Of a stretch of 64,000 nt of DNA, positions 38,722 through 48,094 are shown in pieces. The stretch is from Streptomyces sp. KMM 9044 (GTDB lineage Bacteria; Actinomycetota; Actinomycetes; Streptomycetales; Streptomycetaceae): NCBI RefSeq assembly GCF_024701375.2, contig NZ_CP113910.1, forward strand, positions 3,658,001 through 3,722,000. The letters are read 5' to 3'. Made by a program: the position numbers and the translations under genes. A model generated the notes under the pieces. It was not told the DNA's origin. It saw only the letters and a program-made list of their open reading frames with translations, and ran no database searches. Position 1 is the first letter of the stretch. Each line of letters starts with the position of its first letter.

Positions 38722-39890
38722 GCGATCCGGCAAAGGACAGCGGCTACGGGGTGAGTGCGGGGGAAGCGTCTCCCGGTGACGGCACGCGCGCGGTGCGGGC
38801 GGGGCTGCCCGAGCCGGTCAAGCACGAGCCGACTCTGCCCGGTCCCGTCTTCGCCGCCCACTTCCACCTGCCCGGCGACCCCGCCGGCCCCTACACCTAC
38901 GGCAGGGACGAGAACCCGACCTGGACGCTGCTGGAGCGGGCCATCGGAGAGCTGGAGGCACCGGGACAGGACGGCGTCGAAACCCTGGTGTTCCCCTCGG
39001 GCATGGCCGCGATCTCCTCGGTGCTCTTCTCCCAGCTCCGCGCCGGGGACGTTGCCGTCCTGCCGAACGACGGCTATCAGGCACTGCCTCTGGTACGCAC
39101 CCAGCTGGAGGCCTACGGCATCGAGGTACGCACCGCTCCGACCGGCGGCGACGCCCAACTCGATCTTCTCGACGGCGCGAGGCTGTTGTGGATCGAGACC
39201 CCCTCCAACCCCGGGCTCGACGTGTGCGATGTGCGGCGGCTGGCCAAGGCGGCGCACGCGCGGGGTGCGCTGGTCTCCGTCGACAACACCCTCGCGACGC
39301 CGCTCGGCCAGCGCCCCCTGGAGCTGGGTGCCGACTTCACCGTGGCCAGCGGTACCAAGCAGCTCACCGGGCACGGCGACATCCTCCTGGGATACGTCGC
39401 CGGCCGCGACGCCGAGGCGATGGCCTCGGTACGCCGCTGGCGCAAGGTCGCCGGCGCCATTACGGGGCCCATGGAGGCCTGGCTCGCACACCGTTCGATC
39501 GCCACGCTCCAGTTGCGGGTCGACCGGCAGAACGCCACGGCACTGACGCTGGCCCAGGCTCTTCGGGAACGGCCGGAGGTGACGGGGTTGCGCTATCCGG
39601 GACTCCCGGACGACCCCTCGCACAAGATCGCCTCACAGCAGATGAGGCGCTACGGATGCGTGGTGTCCTTCACGCTGCCCTCACGCGCGCGTGCGGACCG
39701 GTTCCTCGACGAGCTGCGGCTCGTGGACGACGCGACGAGCTTCGGCGGTGTACGGTCCACAGCCGAACGACGGGGTCGTTGGGGCGGAGACGCGGTACCG
39801 GAGGGGTTCGTCCGCTTGTCCGTCGGCGCCGAGGACCCTGCCGATCTGGTGGCGGACGTATTGCGCGCACTCACCGAGTCGGCCGGCTGA
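38718..39890 (+). CDS. Cystathionine gamma-lyase/synthase-type PLP enzyme
   Basis: A 390-residue Cys/Met-metabolism PLP protein. Typical features are the substrate tyrosine region TYGRDENPTWTLLERAI, the SGMAAISSVL phosphate-binding segment, ETPSNPGLDVCD, VDNTLATP and the PLP lysine in SGTKQLTGHGDI (about 214). It could form or cleave cystathionine, homocysteine or related thioethers; which reaction is unclear. It overlaps ptpA by 4 bp. A perfect hairpin terminator follows. Confidence 0.9.
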   Translation: MSDPAKDSGYGVSAGEASPGDGTRAVRAGLPEPVKHEPTLPGPVFAAHFHLPGDPAGPYTYGRDENPTWTLLERAIGELEAPGQDGVETLVFPSGMAAISSVLFSQLRAGDVAVLPNDGYQALPLVRTQLEAYGIEVRTAPTGGDAQLDLLDGARLLWIETPSNPGLDVCDVRRLAKAAHARGALVSVDNTLATPLGQRPLELGADFTVASGTKQLTGHGDILLGYVAGRDAEAMASVRRWRKVAGAITGPMEAWLAHRSIATLQLRVDRQNATALTLAQALRERPEVTGLRYPGLPDDPSHKIASQQMRRYGCVVSFTLPSRARADRFLDELRLVDDATSFGGVRSTAERRGRWGGDAVPEGFVRLSVGAEDPADLVADVLRALTESAG

Positions 39891-39973
39891 CCGGTCCGTC
39901 CGGGCGTGGTACCAGGAACCCGGCTCGAACGACGGACGGTCCGAGTCTCCCCCCCTCGCGGCTCGGACCGCCC

Positions 39974-39997
39974 CGGTTCTTCGCACGCGAAGAACCG
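39974..39997 (+). terminator. Hairpin terminator after the PLP enzyme
   Basis: CGGTTCTTCGC and GCGAAGAACCG form an 11-bp perfect inverted repeat around a 2-nt centre, before an AT-rich LysR promoter region. Confidence 0.75.
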
Positions 39998-40115
39998 TGC
40001 GACCAAGGCTAGTTGACTCTATGTCAGTGTCCAATCACTGTAATGGCAGTAACCTATCGACATATTTATAGTTATGCCGGATCGGCAGCAGGGCCGACAA
40101 ACGGGAGGGTGTGCT

Positions 40116-41021
40116 GTGGATCTAGCCTTGCTGCGGACCTTCGTGACCGTGCACCGAGCCGGGTCCTTCACCCGTGCCGCCGCCCTGCTCGGCCTCTCCC
40201 AGCCGGCTGTGACCTCACAGATCCGGACCCTGGAGCGGCAACTGGGGCGGCCGTTGTTCCTGCGGCAGGCCCGTGGCGTGACACCCACGACCATCGGGGA
40301 CGAGCTCGCCCACAAAGCCGCACCTCATCTCGACGCCCTGGTGGAGATCACCGAAACCGGGCTCGACGAGGGCTCCTCCTCACGGACGCTGCACCTGGCG
40401 GGGCCCTTGGAGTTCACCTCCGAGCGGGCGGTGCCCGTGCTCACCACGCTGCCCCGCGGAGGCGGCCAGAGTCTCACCCTACGCGTATCCTTCGGAACCG
40501 CCGAGGAGACGCTGGAAGGGCTGGCCGCCGGGCGACACGATCTGGCCATCAGTACGGTCCGACCACGCGGCGCACTACTCTCGGCGACTCCGCTCTGCGA
40601 CGAGGAACACGTCCTCGTCGCCGCGCCCCGCTGGACCGAGCGGGTCGACTCCGGCAGGGTTCACCCCACGGGGGTATCCGCTCTGGAACAGATCCCGGTG
40701 ATCGAGGTGCATGAGTCGCTCCCCCTCGTCTCCCGATACTGGGCCTCCGTCTTCGACTCCCGGCCTGCCACCGCGGGCACTGTCGTCGTCCCGGATCTAC
40801 GCGCGGTGCTGGCCTGCGCCGTCGCAGGGGCCGGGCTGGCCGTACTGCCCCGGTATCTGTGCGCGGCCGCACTCGAACGGGGGGAGGTCACCGCCCTGCA
40901 CGAGCCCGCAGTGCCACCGTTACGTACATACTTCCTGGTGGTCCGGAACGGCACCCTGACCATGCCGCATGTCACACGCGCCCATGAGGCGCTGCAGGAG
41001 GCGGCCACCGACTGGTGCTGA
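40116..41021 (+). CDS. LysR-family transcriptional regulator
   Basis: A 301-residue protein. The N-terminal HTH is DLALLRTFVTVHRAGSFTRAAALLGLSQPAVTSQIRTLE (residues 2-40) and the rest is the LysR substrate-binding domain. GTG 40116 has GGGAGGG seven bases upstream and gives the usual N-terminus; ATG 40074 only adds odd residues. The AT-rich 60 bp upstream contain ATGTC/GACAT half sites that could be an operator. The target is unknown. Confidence 0.9.
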   Translation: MDLALLRTFVTVHRAGSFTRAAALLGLSQPAVTSQIRTLERQLGRPLFLRQARGVTPTTIGDELAHKAAPHLDALVEITETGLDEGSSSRTLHLAGPLEFTSERAVPVLTTLPRGGGQSLTLRVSFGTAEETLEGLAAGRHDLAISTVRPRGALLSATPLCDEEHVLVAAPRWTERVDSGRVHPTGVSALEQIPVIEVHESLPLVSRYWASVFDSRPATAGTVVVPDLRAVLACAVAGAGLAVLPRYLCAAALERGEVTALHEPAVPPLRTYFLVVRNGTLTMPHVTRAHEALQEAATDWC

Positions 41022-41072
41022 CCCTCCGGCCGTACCGCCCACGCCGGAAATCCCGCCGGTGATGTGTCGTGA

Positions 41073-41088
41073 TGTTTCACGTGGAACG
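41073..41088. promoter_or_regulatory. parS-like site between the LysR and Nudix genes
   Basis: TGTTTCACGTGGAACG matches parS at 14 of 16 positions with one complete half-site. It is intergenic and 548 bp from the perfect site at 41622. Confidence 0.65.
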
Positions 41089-41108
41089 AGCTGGGCCAGA
41101 TTTCCTCC

Positions 41109-41591
41109 ATGACCGTCCGACCCGTGGTCAAGCGCACTGCTCGAGCCGTTCTGCTGGACGGCGACCATCTGATCCTGATCAAGCGCACCAAGCCCGGCGT
41201 GGATTCCTACTGGATCACCCCGGGCGGTGGTGTGGAGCCGGAGGACTCGACCGTCGTCGATGCTCTCCACCGAGAGGTGTACGAGGAGCTCGGCGCCAAG
41301 ATCAGTGATGTGGTGCCCTGTTTCGTCGACACGGTGGAACACATCGGCGCGGACGGCGGCGCCACCGGCGTGAAAGTGCAGCACTTCTTCGTCTGCCACC
41401 TCGATTCCATGGACCCGTCGTTGCGGCACGGCCCGGAGGTCGACGAGCCCGCCGGCGAGTACCAGATCGTCCGCGTGCCGTTCACTCGCGTGGGCATCGC
41501 TTCCGTCCACCTCGTCCCGTTGTCGCTGCGGCACTACCTGGACGGCAACATCGAGGGTGTGCGCGCCCTGCACGCTCCCGACCTGGACTGA
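41109..41591 (+). CDS. Nudix hydrolase
   Basis: A 160-residue single-domain Nudix protein. The Nudix box starts at about residue 38, GGGVEPEDSTVVDALHREV, and continues YEELG, keeping the catalytic Glu residues. It hydrolyses nucleoside diphosphates linked to another group; the substrate is unknown. No clear ribosome binding site precedes ATG 41109. It is flanked by parS-type sites. Confidence 0.88.
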   Translation: MTVRPVVKRTARAVLLDGDHLILIKRTKPGVDSYWITPGGGVEPEDSTVVDALHREVYEELGAKISDVVPCFVDTVEHIGADGGATGVKVQHFFVCHLDSMDPSLRHGPEVDEPAGEYQIVRVPFTRVGIASVHLVPLSLRHYLDGNIEGVRALHAPDLD

Positions 41592-41621
41592 TCCCCTCTG
41601 GCGAATTCATCGGTTTCAAGC

Positions 41622-41635
41622 GTTTCACGTGAAAC
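41622..41635. promoter_or_regulatory. parS site upstream of the GNAT gene
   Basis: GTTTCACGTGAAAC is a perfect ParB core and, with flanks, 15 of 16 bases of the full consensus. It is in the gap between the Nudix and GNAT genes. Confidence 0.88.
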
Positions 41636-41745
41636 ATCCCCGGCTGACAACTGCATCTCGTATCGGCCTCGGTGTGACCGAAAGGTCGCATCGATCTTCG
41701 GAAACAAGTGGACGCCGACAGCCGACGTCGGACAGCCTGACCTGC

Positions 41746-42618
41746 GTGCCGACACCTCACCCTGTTTCTCTGCCCATCCGCCGCCTGACGCTCCGCGATC
41801 TCTCGGCCTGCGCCGACTTGTCCGAGGACCGGGGGTGGCCACGCGAAGAGCACAAGTGGAGATTCCTCCTCTCCGCCGGGAAGGGCTACGGCATCGACGC
41901 CCCCGACGGCGGGCTGGTCACCGCCTGCGTCGTCACCGAGTACGGACCCCAGGAACAGCCCACACTCGGCGCCATCGGCATGGTTCTGGTCGCGGAACGG
42001 CATGCCCGGCAGGGCGTCGGACGTCGGCTGATGCACCACGTGATCTCGGCGATGGGCTCCACGCCGCTGACACTGCACGCGACGTCGAACGGCCTCCCGC
42101 TCTATGAGGAGCTCGGTTTCAAGGTCACCGGCCGGGCGGAGATGCTCCACGGGCACTTCGTCCCGGGCGCGGGCGAACCGGGGGCCGGGATGTCCACTCG
42201 AACCGCGACCGCCGGGGACCTGCCCACCCTCCTGCGGCTCGACCAGGACGTGTTCGGAGCGGACCGCACACACATCGTCGCCCGGCTCCCCGCATTCGCC
42301 GACCAGCTGCGTGTGGCCGAGAAGGACGGCCGGATCGTCGGCTACGCCGCTGCGTGGCCCAACATGGACACTCATGTCGTGGGCCCCCTGATCGCCCGCG
42401 ACACCTCTGCGGCCAAGGCGCTCATCGCCTCGCTCGCCGCCCACACCGACCGGCCGCTGCGCACCGACATCGACGTGCGGCACGAAGAGCTGCTTACCTG
42501 GGCGAAGGAGCACGGTCTGGGGTCCATCACCTTCAACGCGGTGATGACGTACGGGAGCACGGACCTGCCCGGCGACTGGACCAGACGGTTCGCCCCTGTG
42601 ACCGTCGCGGCCGGCTGA
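41746..42618 (+). CDS. Tandem GNAT-fold acetyltransferase
   Basis: About 290 residues with two GNAT domains. The N-terminal one has acetyl-CoA motif IGMVLVAERHARQGVGRRL near residue 80. The second (from about 145) is more degenerate. Relatives N-acetylate small amines or proteins; the substrate is unknown. GTG 41746 is used because residues encoded further upstream (through the parS site) lack coding bias. Confidence 0.82.
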   Translation: MPTPHPVSLPIRRLTLRDLSACADLSEDRGWPREEHKWRFLLSAGKGYGIDAPDGGLVTACVVTEYGPQEQPTLGAIGMVLVAERHARQGVGRRLMHHVISAMGSTPLTLHATSNGLPLYEELGFKVTGRAEMLHGHFVPGAGEPGAGMSTRTATAGDLPTLLRLDQDVFGADRTHIVARLPAFADQLRVAEKDGRIVGYAAAWPNMDTHVVGPLIARDTSAAKALIASLAAHTDRPLRTDIDVRHEELLTWAKEHGLGSITFNAVMTYGSTDLPGDWTRRFAPVTVAAG

Positions 42619-42689
42619 CGCCGTCCGGACACGACGACGCCGGTTCCCGCAGGTGCCGGGAACCGGCGTACGCGTCTGGGACACGCTGT

Positions 42690-43112
42690 TCAGGCGAGAG
42701 CCTCCACGGCGGTCGTGGCGAAGGAGTGATTCTGCTCCGGCGTGCCTCCGCCGACGTCGATCGCGCCGATCGGACGGCCGCCACGCTGGACGGGCACGCC
42801 CCCGGCGATGAACAGCAACGGCCGCTCCAGTGCGGTGGGCAGGGTGTGGAAGAGCCCTCCGGGCTGTACGGCGTCGACGAGGTGGGCTGTGGGCGCGTTC
42901 ACCTGAAGAGCGGTGTACGCCTTGCGGGTGCTGGTCTCGCCGGAGATCAGCGCGGCGCGGTCGTCCCGCCGGAAGGCGAGCAGATGCCCGCCCGCGTCCA
43001 GGACGGTCGTGCTGACCGCGACCCCGGCGACCTCGGCGGCCTGTCGTGCGGCCATGACGAGGGCTTCGGCGTCGGCGGTGGTGAGTGGGGTGACAGCTGT
43101 GCTGGTGTTCAT
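42690..43112 (-). CDS. GlcG/HbpS-type haem-binding-like protein
   Basis: A 140-residue GlcG/HbpS (DUF336) domain, recognised by AGVAVSTTVLDAGGHLLAFRRDDRA, TSTRKAYTAL and the glycine-rich IGAIDVGGGTPEQ end. S. reticuli HbpS is a secreted haem sensor, but this protein has no signal peptide, so it is probably the cytoplasmic type of unknown role. Downstream on the same strand of the broken MFS gene. Confidence 0.85.
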   Translation of the reverse strand: MNTSTAVTPLTTADAEALVMAARQAAEVAGVAVSTTVLDAGGHLLAFRRDDRAALISGETSTRKAYTALQVNAPTAHLVDAVQPGGLFHTLPTALERPLLFIAGGVPVQRGGRPIGAIDVGGGTPEQNHSFATTAVEALA

Positions 43113-43280
43113 GAAGAGGTGCTCCTCGGTGTGTGGTGTGCAGTGGCGATGCCGTTTGAAGCGGTGAGGTCCGTGATGGAAGTGGTGCGGGAGGGTGAAG
43201 GCAATACCGACTGTGGCGGCAAAGAGATCCGACGGAGGGGATGGAGGCGGCCCCGGTCTCTGTGCCCACAGGCGCCCCGG

Positions 43281-44054
43281 TCAGTGGCGGACCGCGGTCT
43301 GCCGCTCGGCAGAAGCCTGACTGACCGTCACGATGCCCAAGGCCTTGCCGCGACGGTCGAGGGCAGCGGAGACGAAGGCCAGCACCAGGGCGCTCGCGGC
43401 AAGAACGGCACCGACCCAGGTGGGCGCGGTGTAACCGAGACCGGCCGCGATCACCAGGCCGCCGAGCCAAGCGGACAGGGCGTTGCCGAGGTTGAAGGCG
43501 CCGATGTTCACGGCCGAGGCCAGCGTGGGGGTGCCGTGGGCCTGGTCGAGAACACACTTCTGCAGAGGCGGAACGGTGGCGAAGCCCAGGCCGCCGATCA
43601 GAACGATCGTGACGGCCGCCAGGACCTTGTGGTGCGCGGTCAGGGTGAAGAGCGCGAGGACGACGGAGAGAGCACCCGGGGACACGTACAGCAAGGGCAT
43701 CAGAGCGCGGTCCGCATACCTGCCGCCGACGAGGTTGCCCCCGACCATGCCGAGACCGAAGAGGACCAGCAGCCAGGTGCCCGATCCGTCCGCGAAGCCG
43801 GTCACCTGCGTCGTCATCGGCGCGATGTAGGTGATGGCCGCGAAGACACCGCCGAATCCAAGGACGGTCATCGCCATGGCGAGCAGTACCTGGACGTTCC
43901 TGAAGGCAGCCAGTTCGTGACGCACCCGTACCCCCTCGGGTGCGGGAAGGTCGGGAACGAGCCCGGCGATACCGGCCGGTCCGATGACACCGAGCACGGC
44001 GACGAGCCCGAACGTGATCCGCCAGCCCCTCCCTGTCACCGTGAGGTGAAACAT
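43281..44054 (-). pseudogene. MFS transporter lacking its N-terminal half
   Basis: About 255 residues matching the C-terminal six or seven helices of a drug:H+ antiporter-type MFS protein (GLGMVGGNLVGGRYADRALMPLLYV, ASAVNIGAFNLGNALSAWLGG). Intact relatives have about 400 residues. The frame starts within WRITFGLVAVLG and upstream sequence switches abruptly to an IS3-type transposase remnant on the other strand. So the 5' half and promoter were deleted. The MarR gene beyond the remnant is probably its former divergent regulator. Confidence 0.82.
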
Positions 44055-44065
44055 CCCGGCCTCCG

Positions 44066-44238
44066 TCCATTTCGGCACCGCTGACGAGATCCGCGACCAG
44101 CGGGCCGTCACCCTGGCCAAGGCGTACGAACAGCACCCCGAACGCTTCACCCGCCGCCCCCGACCGCCCGAGATACCCCGCCAGGCGTGGATCAACGATC
44201 CCGCGAAACGACGCCTACCCGAACAACAAGCCTCATAG
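44066..44238 (+). pseudogene. IS3-family transposase OrfB C-terminal remnant
   Basis: About 57 codons in plus frame encode the conserved tail of IS3-group OrfB (HFGTADEIRDQRAVTLAKA, YEQHPERFTRRPRPP, IPRQAWINDP) with a TAG at 44236. No DDE core is present. It abuts the truncated MFS gene. Confidence 0.8.
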
Positions 44239-44444
44239 CTCGCAATACGTCTCATTTGACTTGACAATCACCGTCGCTAGGGCCAGAAGCGCAAGAGACA
44301 TGAGGAGACAGCCCTTCCCGAAAGATTGCAGTATCACTTTGCGTACTCATGCAATAATTTCAAGCGCGGCATAAACGCGAGCGCAGTCTCTTTCGATGTT
44401 GCTCTACCCTGGTTCCAGCAGCTCCTGGACGGAGGGAAACGCCA

Positions 44445-44909
44445 ATGACAGCCACGGACCCCGCACTCACCGCCCTTGCGCAGGGTTGGTGCGCCCTCTC
44501 CCTGCTGCACGGGAGGGTCGAGGCCCACATCGAGCGGGGCCTCCAGGCCCGGCACGATCTGAGCGTGCGGGAGTACTTCCTGCTCGACGTGCTGAGCCGA
44601 CAGCACGACGGCGACGGGGGGCATCTGCAGATGAAACAGGTAGCAGACGCGGTCGTGCTCAGCCAGAGCGCCACCACTCGCCTGGTGACCCGGCTCGAGG
44701 ACCGTGGCCTGCTGGAACGCTACCTCTGCCCTACGGACCGGCGCGGCATCTACACCAACGTCACGCCCGCCGGCCTCGCCCTTCTTGAGGAGGCGCGGCC
44801 GACCAACGACTCCGCATTGCGCGAGGCGCTCGACGCAGCGGCGAAGAACCCCGACCTGGCCCCGCTGGTACGCACGGTGGAGACGCTGAAGGCGTCTGTA
44901 GCGGCATGA
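44445..44909 (+). CDS. MarR-family transcriptional regulator
   Basis: A 154-residue winged-helix protein with LQMKQVADAVVLSQSATTRLVTRLEDRGLLERYLCPTDRRGIY (about 64-106), the MarR recognition helix and wing. Genes of this type usually repress a divergent MFS pump, here the truncated 43281-44054 gene. The AT-rich upstream DNA holds imperfect palindromes, ATTGCA/TGCAAT (44325-44355) and TTGC-N8-GCAA (44339-44354), as candidate operators. Confidence 0.9.
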   Translation: MTATDPALTALAQGWCALSLLHGRVEAHIERGLQARHDLSVREYFLLDVLSRQHDGDGGHLQMKQVADAVVLSQSATTRLVTRLEDRGLLERYLCPTDRRGIYTNVTPAGLALLEEARPTNDSALREALDAAAKNPDLAPLVRTVETLKASVAA

Positions 44910-45052
44910 GCCGACCGCTCCGGAGCATGCCTGCTGTCTGCGTAATCTGCGCAAGGTATCGCCATGGAAGATCTTGAGATATGCGCCGCGGCCGCCGACG
45001 ACATCCCCCGCGATCTCTGCTGTCCCGTGTGCGGCGTCCCGACACGGACTGG

Positions 45053-45421
45053 TCACATGATCGGCGGGACAAGTCCTGGTTCTGCCGCCGCATGGATCGC
45101 TGCGACTACGGCTTCGCCGATCGGGGTCAATTTCATTGGTGACGCCGTGGTTGCACGGATGAGGAGTGGGTGTCCGATCTCGCGACACAGTCTTCCGACT
45201 CTCGTGATCAGGGCCGTGTGATGGGTTCCGAGTGCTTCGGCGGCTTCCTTGAGTGTGCGGTAGCGCGACAGGGCAGCGAACTCGCGGAGGCGGTCCCATG
45301 CGCCTGGCCCCGTGAAGGCAGGACGGAGGATTTCCGGTGCCTTGCTGGCCTGAGCTGCCAGCTGCGCGAGTTCGGGGCGGGTGTGCCCCAGGGCCTCGGC
45401 GTTTGCCTCGGATATCCGGGT
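45053..45421 (-). pseudogene. C-terminal fragment of a TniQ-type protein (LysR-like HTH)
   Basis: An open minus-strand frame of about 120 codons without a start. It encodes ILRPAFTGPGAWDRLREFAA, RYRTLKEAAEALGTHHTAL and TRVGRLCREIGHPLLIRA, followed by PMKLTPIGEAVVAAI. Streptomyces TniQ proteins commonly end in such a LysR-type helix-turn-helix. It is cut at 45421 where the ISAs1 transposase frame ends. It may be the displaced 3' end of the tniQ gene at 52156-53733, which is on the same strand and lacks this part. Confidence 0.6.
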
Positions 45422-45424
45422 TGA

Positions 45425-46680
45425 TCATGTGATGCCGTAGAGGGCGAGGACGCGGTGGCGTTCGGTGTGGGCTCGGCGTCCGGCGGCGGTGTTGACGTAC
45501 CCGGCGAGCTTGAGCGCGCTGCGGATCAGGTCGCGGACAGCGGCGAGTACGGCGGGCGTATTACGTGTCCTGACCTGGGACTTGTCCTCGCCACAGACAA
45601 CATTGCGCACCCAGTGGACGGTGTTCTCCACGGTCCAGTGGCCGCGGGCCCAGGCGGCGGCCTCGGCCGCGTCGGCCTGCTCGGCGGGCAGGTCGGTGAT
45701 GGCGTAGACGGTCTCGCTGGACCACTTCTTCGCCCCGTACAGGCGGCGCCTGCGCTGGATGCGCAGGACCTGGCGGGCGTGCGGGAAGAGCAGGCCGTCA
45801 ACGGTGACTACCTGCACCGGGCGCTGCTCGTGGCGGCTGTGGCCGCGGGCGTCGTCCCGGTGGATCACGGGCACCTCCTTCCAGGGCAGCCGGTGGAGCT
45901 GGCGGGCCTGACCATGCTGGTTGTTCTTGATCGTGAGGAGGTAGTGGGCGCCGCGTTCGCGCAGGTAGACGGCGTGGGCGTGCTGGGCGTGCTGGGCGTG
46001 GAGAGCATCGGCGGTGATGACAGCCCCGGCGAGGTCCATGTCGTCGACCTGGTCGAGCAGCGGCGCGAACGCGGGAATCTCGTTCGTCTTCGCGCCGGTC
46101 TCACGCGGGGCGAGGGTGATGCCGTCGCCGTGGCGGACCGCGGACAGCACGAGAACCCGGCTGCCGTCAGGGCGTCGTGCACCGCGCAGGCACTTGCCGT
46201 CCACCGTGATCGCCCGGCGCCTGCGGCGCACCGGATCGGCCTGGGTGGCAGCCTGGTGGGCCCGGCGCTGTTCCCGCTCCTGGCCGCCGTCCGGCATCAG
46301 CGGCGGGGGAGTCGCGCCCTTGTCGGGGAGCAGGGATTTCAGGTAGGTGAACCCGGCCGCGTTGAGCTCGGCCGGATCGAGGCGCCCCAGCACGCTGCGC
46401 AGGGTCTTCTCGCCCGGCACCCGGAAGCGGCCCTGGAGCGGGTGGTAGGGCAGGCCGGAGGCGGCCGGTTCCTCGGGGCCGCACGCCGGCACCACTCTGC
46501 CGCGGCGGTGATCGAGTCGTGGCCCGCGGGTGTCATCGCGCAGACCACCAGGGCGAGCAGGGAGGAGAGCCGGTAGCGCACCCCGCCGGCTCCGCGCGGA
46601 CCGGTGAGCGACTCGAACTCGGCTACCGGGCTGCGGACTTGATCCCGCGCGACCTCCGCACCCAGGGCTTCCAGACGGGA
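45425..46680 (-). pseudogene. ISAs1-family transposase, frameshifted
   Basis: The main frame carries the DDE core: ITVDGKCLRGARRPDGS, GAVITADALHAQ and HWTVENTVHWVRNV, ending at VLALYGIT. The conserved N-terminus (AEFESLTGPRGAGGVRYRLS, SLLALVVCAMTPAGHDSITA) lies in another frame. The two are joined by a shift around 46480, after the CRRA codons and before GLPYHPLQGRFRVPGEK. Beyond 46680 the 5' end has been replaced by a G-rich minisatellite. So the gene is inactive unless recoded. His-Ala-Gln repeats (AQHAQHAQHA) occur at about 45985. Confidence 0.85.
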
Positions 46681-46810
46681 GGAGGGACAGACGGGGGGGA
46701 GGGACAGACGGGGGAGGGACAGACGGGGGGAGGGACAGGCAGAGGGAGGGACAGACGGGGGAGGGACAGACGGGGGAGGGACAGGCAGAGGGAGGGACAG
46801 ACGGGAGGAG
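46674..46810 (+). repeat. G-rich minisatellite, about 15-bp unit
   Basis: Roughly eight units of GGGACAGACGGGGGA with a variant GGGACAGGCAGAGGGA recurring at regular intervals. It is almost pure purine on the plus strand with many G-runs, so it has G-quadruplex potential. It sits at the 5' end of the broken ISAs1 gene. Confidence 0.9.
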
Positions 46811-47213
46811 TGAGGGGGGATGATGGTGGGACGAACACGGCACCTTCATGGATCTTGAAGCGTAGAGAACTCCATGATCCGCAGGGGCCGTGTTCGCCTA
46901 CTTCCGGGGTCCACCGCAGGCATCAATCAACCCAAGTTCGGACGAGCCGGGCAAACGCCGGGGCCCTGGGACATCACCAGTGGGAAAAGGACACGGGATC
47001 TGGGATCCCACAGGGATGTAGGTTCTCACTTTCGGTGTCATGCGCCGACGCTATGACCTGGACGTTCCCCTCCAGTCTCACGACGTGTCGGCAGGCGGCT
47101 GTCTCAGATCGATGTCATTTCCTCAGACTGCCCAGCCGGCTGCACCGCTTGTCCGCGTCCCGTCTGAGTGCACCACCACGTACGGAGATACGTGCACCGG
47201 CAAGCAGTTCATG
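46811..47213. other. Intergenic region with an inverted repeat, no gene
   Basis: CGAACACGGC (46832-46841) and GCCGTGTTCG (46887-46896) form a 10-bp inverted repeat with a 45-bp spacer, perhaps an IS end. The remaining sequence to 47213 has no frame with coding bias. Confidence 0.5.
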
Positions 47214-47810
47214 TCATCGCGCGGGCATGACGGTGGCGGGGAGGCAAACCTCCAGGATGACTGCGGTGCCAGCCACGGCTCGGTCCTCATGCATGGTGAT
47301 CTGCTGGCCGGGCTGGACGTGCGTCCAGTGGGAGGGAGTGAGGGGCACAAGGCGAACCGTGGCTCGCCCGCCGGGCTTTAGCACGGGCATGTTCTCAACC
47401 CAGAGCCCAGCGATGCTGACCGCACGTCCGCCGGCGGGTGAGAGGAGACCGATGTCCCACATGGGCCGCAGAACACCCGCGCCGGAGATTGGCGTCGTGC
47501 GTCGCGCCTCGGCGGCAGGGCGGAGCGTCAAATCCGCCCTGATCACGCCGTTGCGGAACTCGGAGCATCGCCAATGGCACCAAGCCGCACTCCGCTCCAG
47601 CTGAAGCTGATCAGCCGCTTCGGCTAGCTCCTCCCAGAAAGCCAAAGGGAGCGAGTGAGCCTCCCCAAACTCCTCCAGCAGACCCAGGGCGATCTCCCAC
47701 TCGTCGTGAACGAGGTAGTCCCAGACGTCTCCCACCGTGATGTCATTCTCGGTGGCGGTCTCTTCCGGAACCAACAGGAAAGCTGCTTCGAGCAACTCAG
47801 GGACGTCCAT
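47214..47810 (-). CDS. Hypothetical protein, immunity-like
   Basis: A 198-residue protein. The N-terminal half is acidic and helical (LLEAAFLLVPEETATENDITVGDVWDYLVHDEWEIALGLLEEFGEA). The C-terminal half resembles an EF-Tu-type beta barrel (GRATVRLVPLTPSHWTHVQPGQ, GTAVILEV). Proteins of this make-up are common in Streptomyces near polymorphic toxins and are suspected immunity proteins; no toxin is nearby. ATG 47810 is the first good start. Lower GC than the core genes suggests transfer. Confidence 0.65.
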   Translation of the reverse strand: MDVPELLEAAFLLVPEETATENDITVGDVWDYLVHDEWEIALGLLEEFGEAHSLPLAFWEELAEAADQLQLERSAAWCHWRCSEFRNGVIRADLTLRPAAEARRTTPISGAGVLRPMWDIGLLSPAGGRAVSIAGLWVENMPVLKPGGRATVRLVPLTPSHWTHVQPGQQITMHEDRAVAGTAVILEVCLPATVMPAR

Positions 47811-48094
47811 GCGCTCATTGTCGACCGCATGAACCTGCTGCCCGGTCCGGATGTCAGACCCTGCGCTTAGAGTGCGGCGGGATGGGGCCGGTCCCGAGGC
47901 CGCCAGCACCGGAAAACGGCAGCCTCCCTGGTCTGCTCGGGGGTGGTTTCGGCCCAACCAGCGTCCAGGCATCGTTGAGGGCCACGAGTGCAGCCTGTCA
48001 GCCCGGCCCCTTTGAGTACCTAATCGGAGTCAGTATCGAGCGACCCGGTGCATCGCACCCGCCCCGGGCGCATTCACCGCGATCGGAGAGCATC

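Noticed and set aside
45000..45221. Plus-strand small protein with CCPVC-type Cys pair
   Set aside because: The opposite strand carries a better supported TniQ-like frame; the Cys pair is a shadow.
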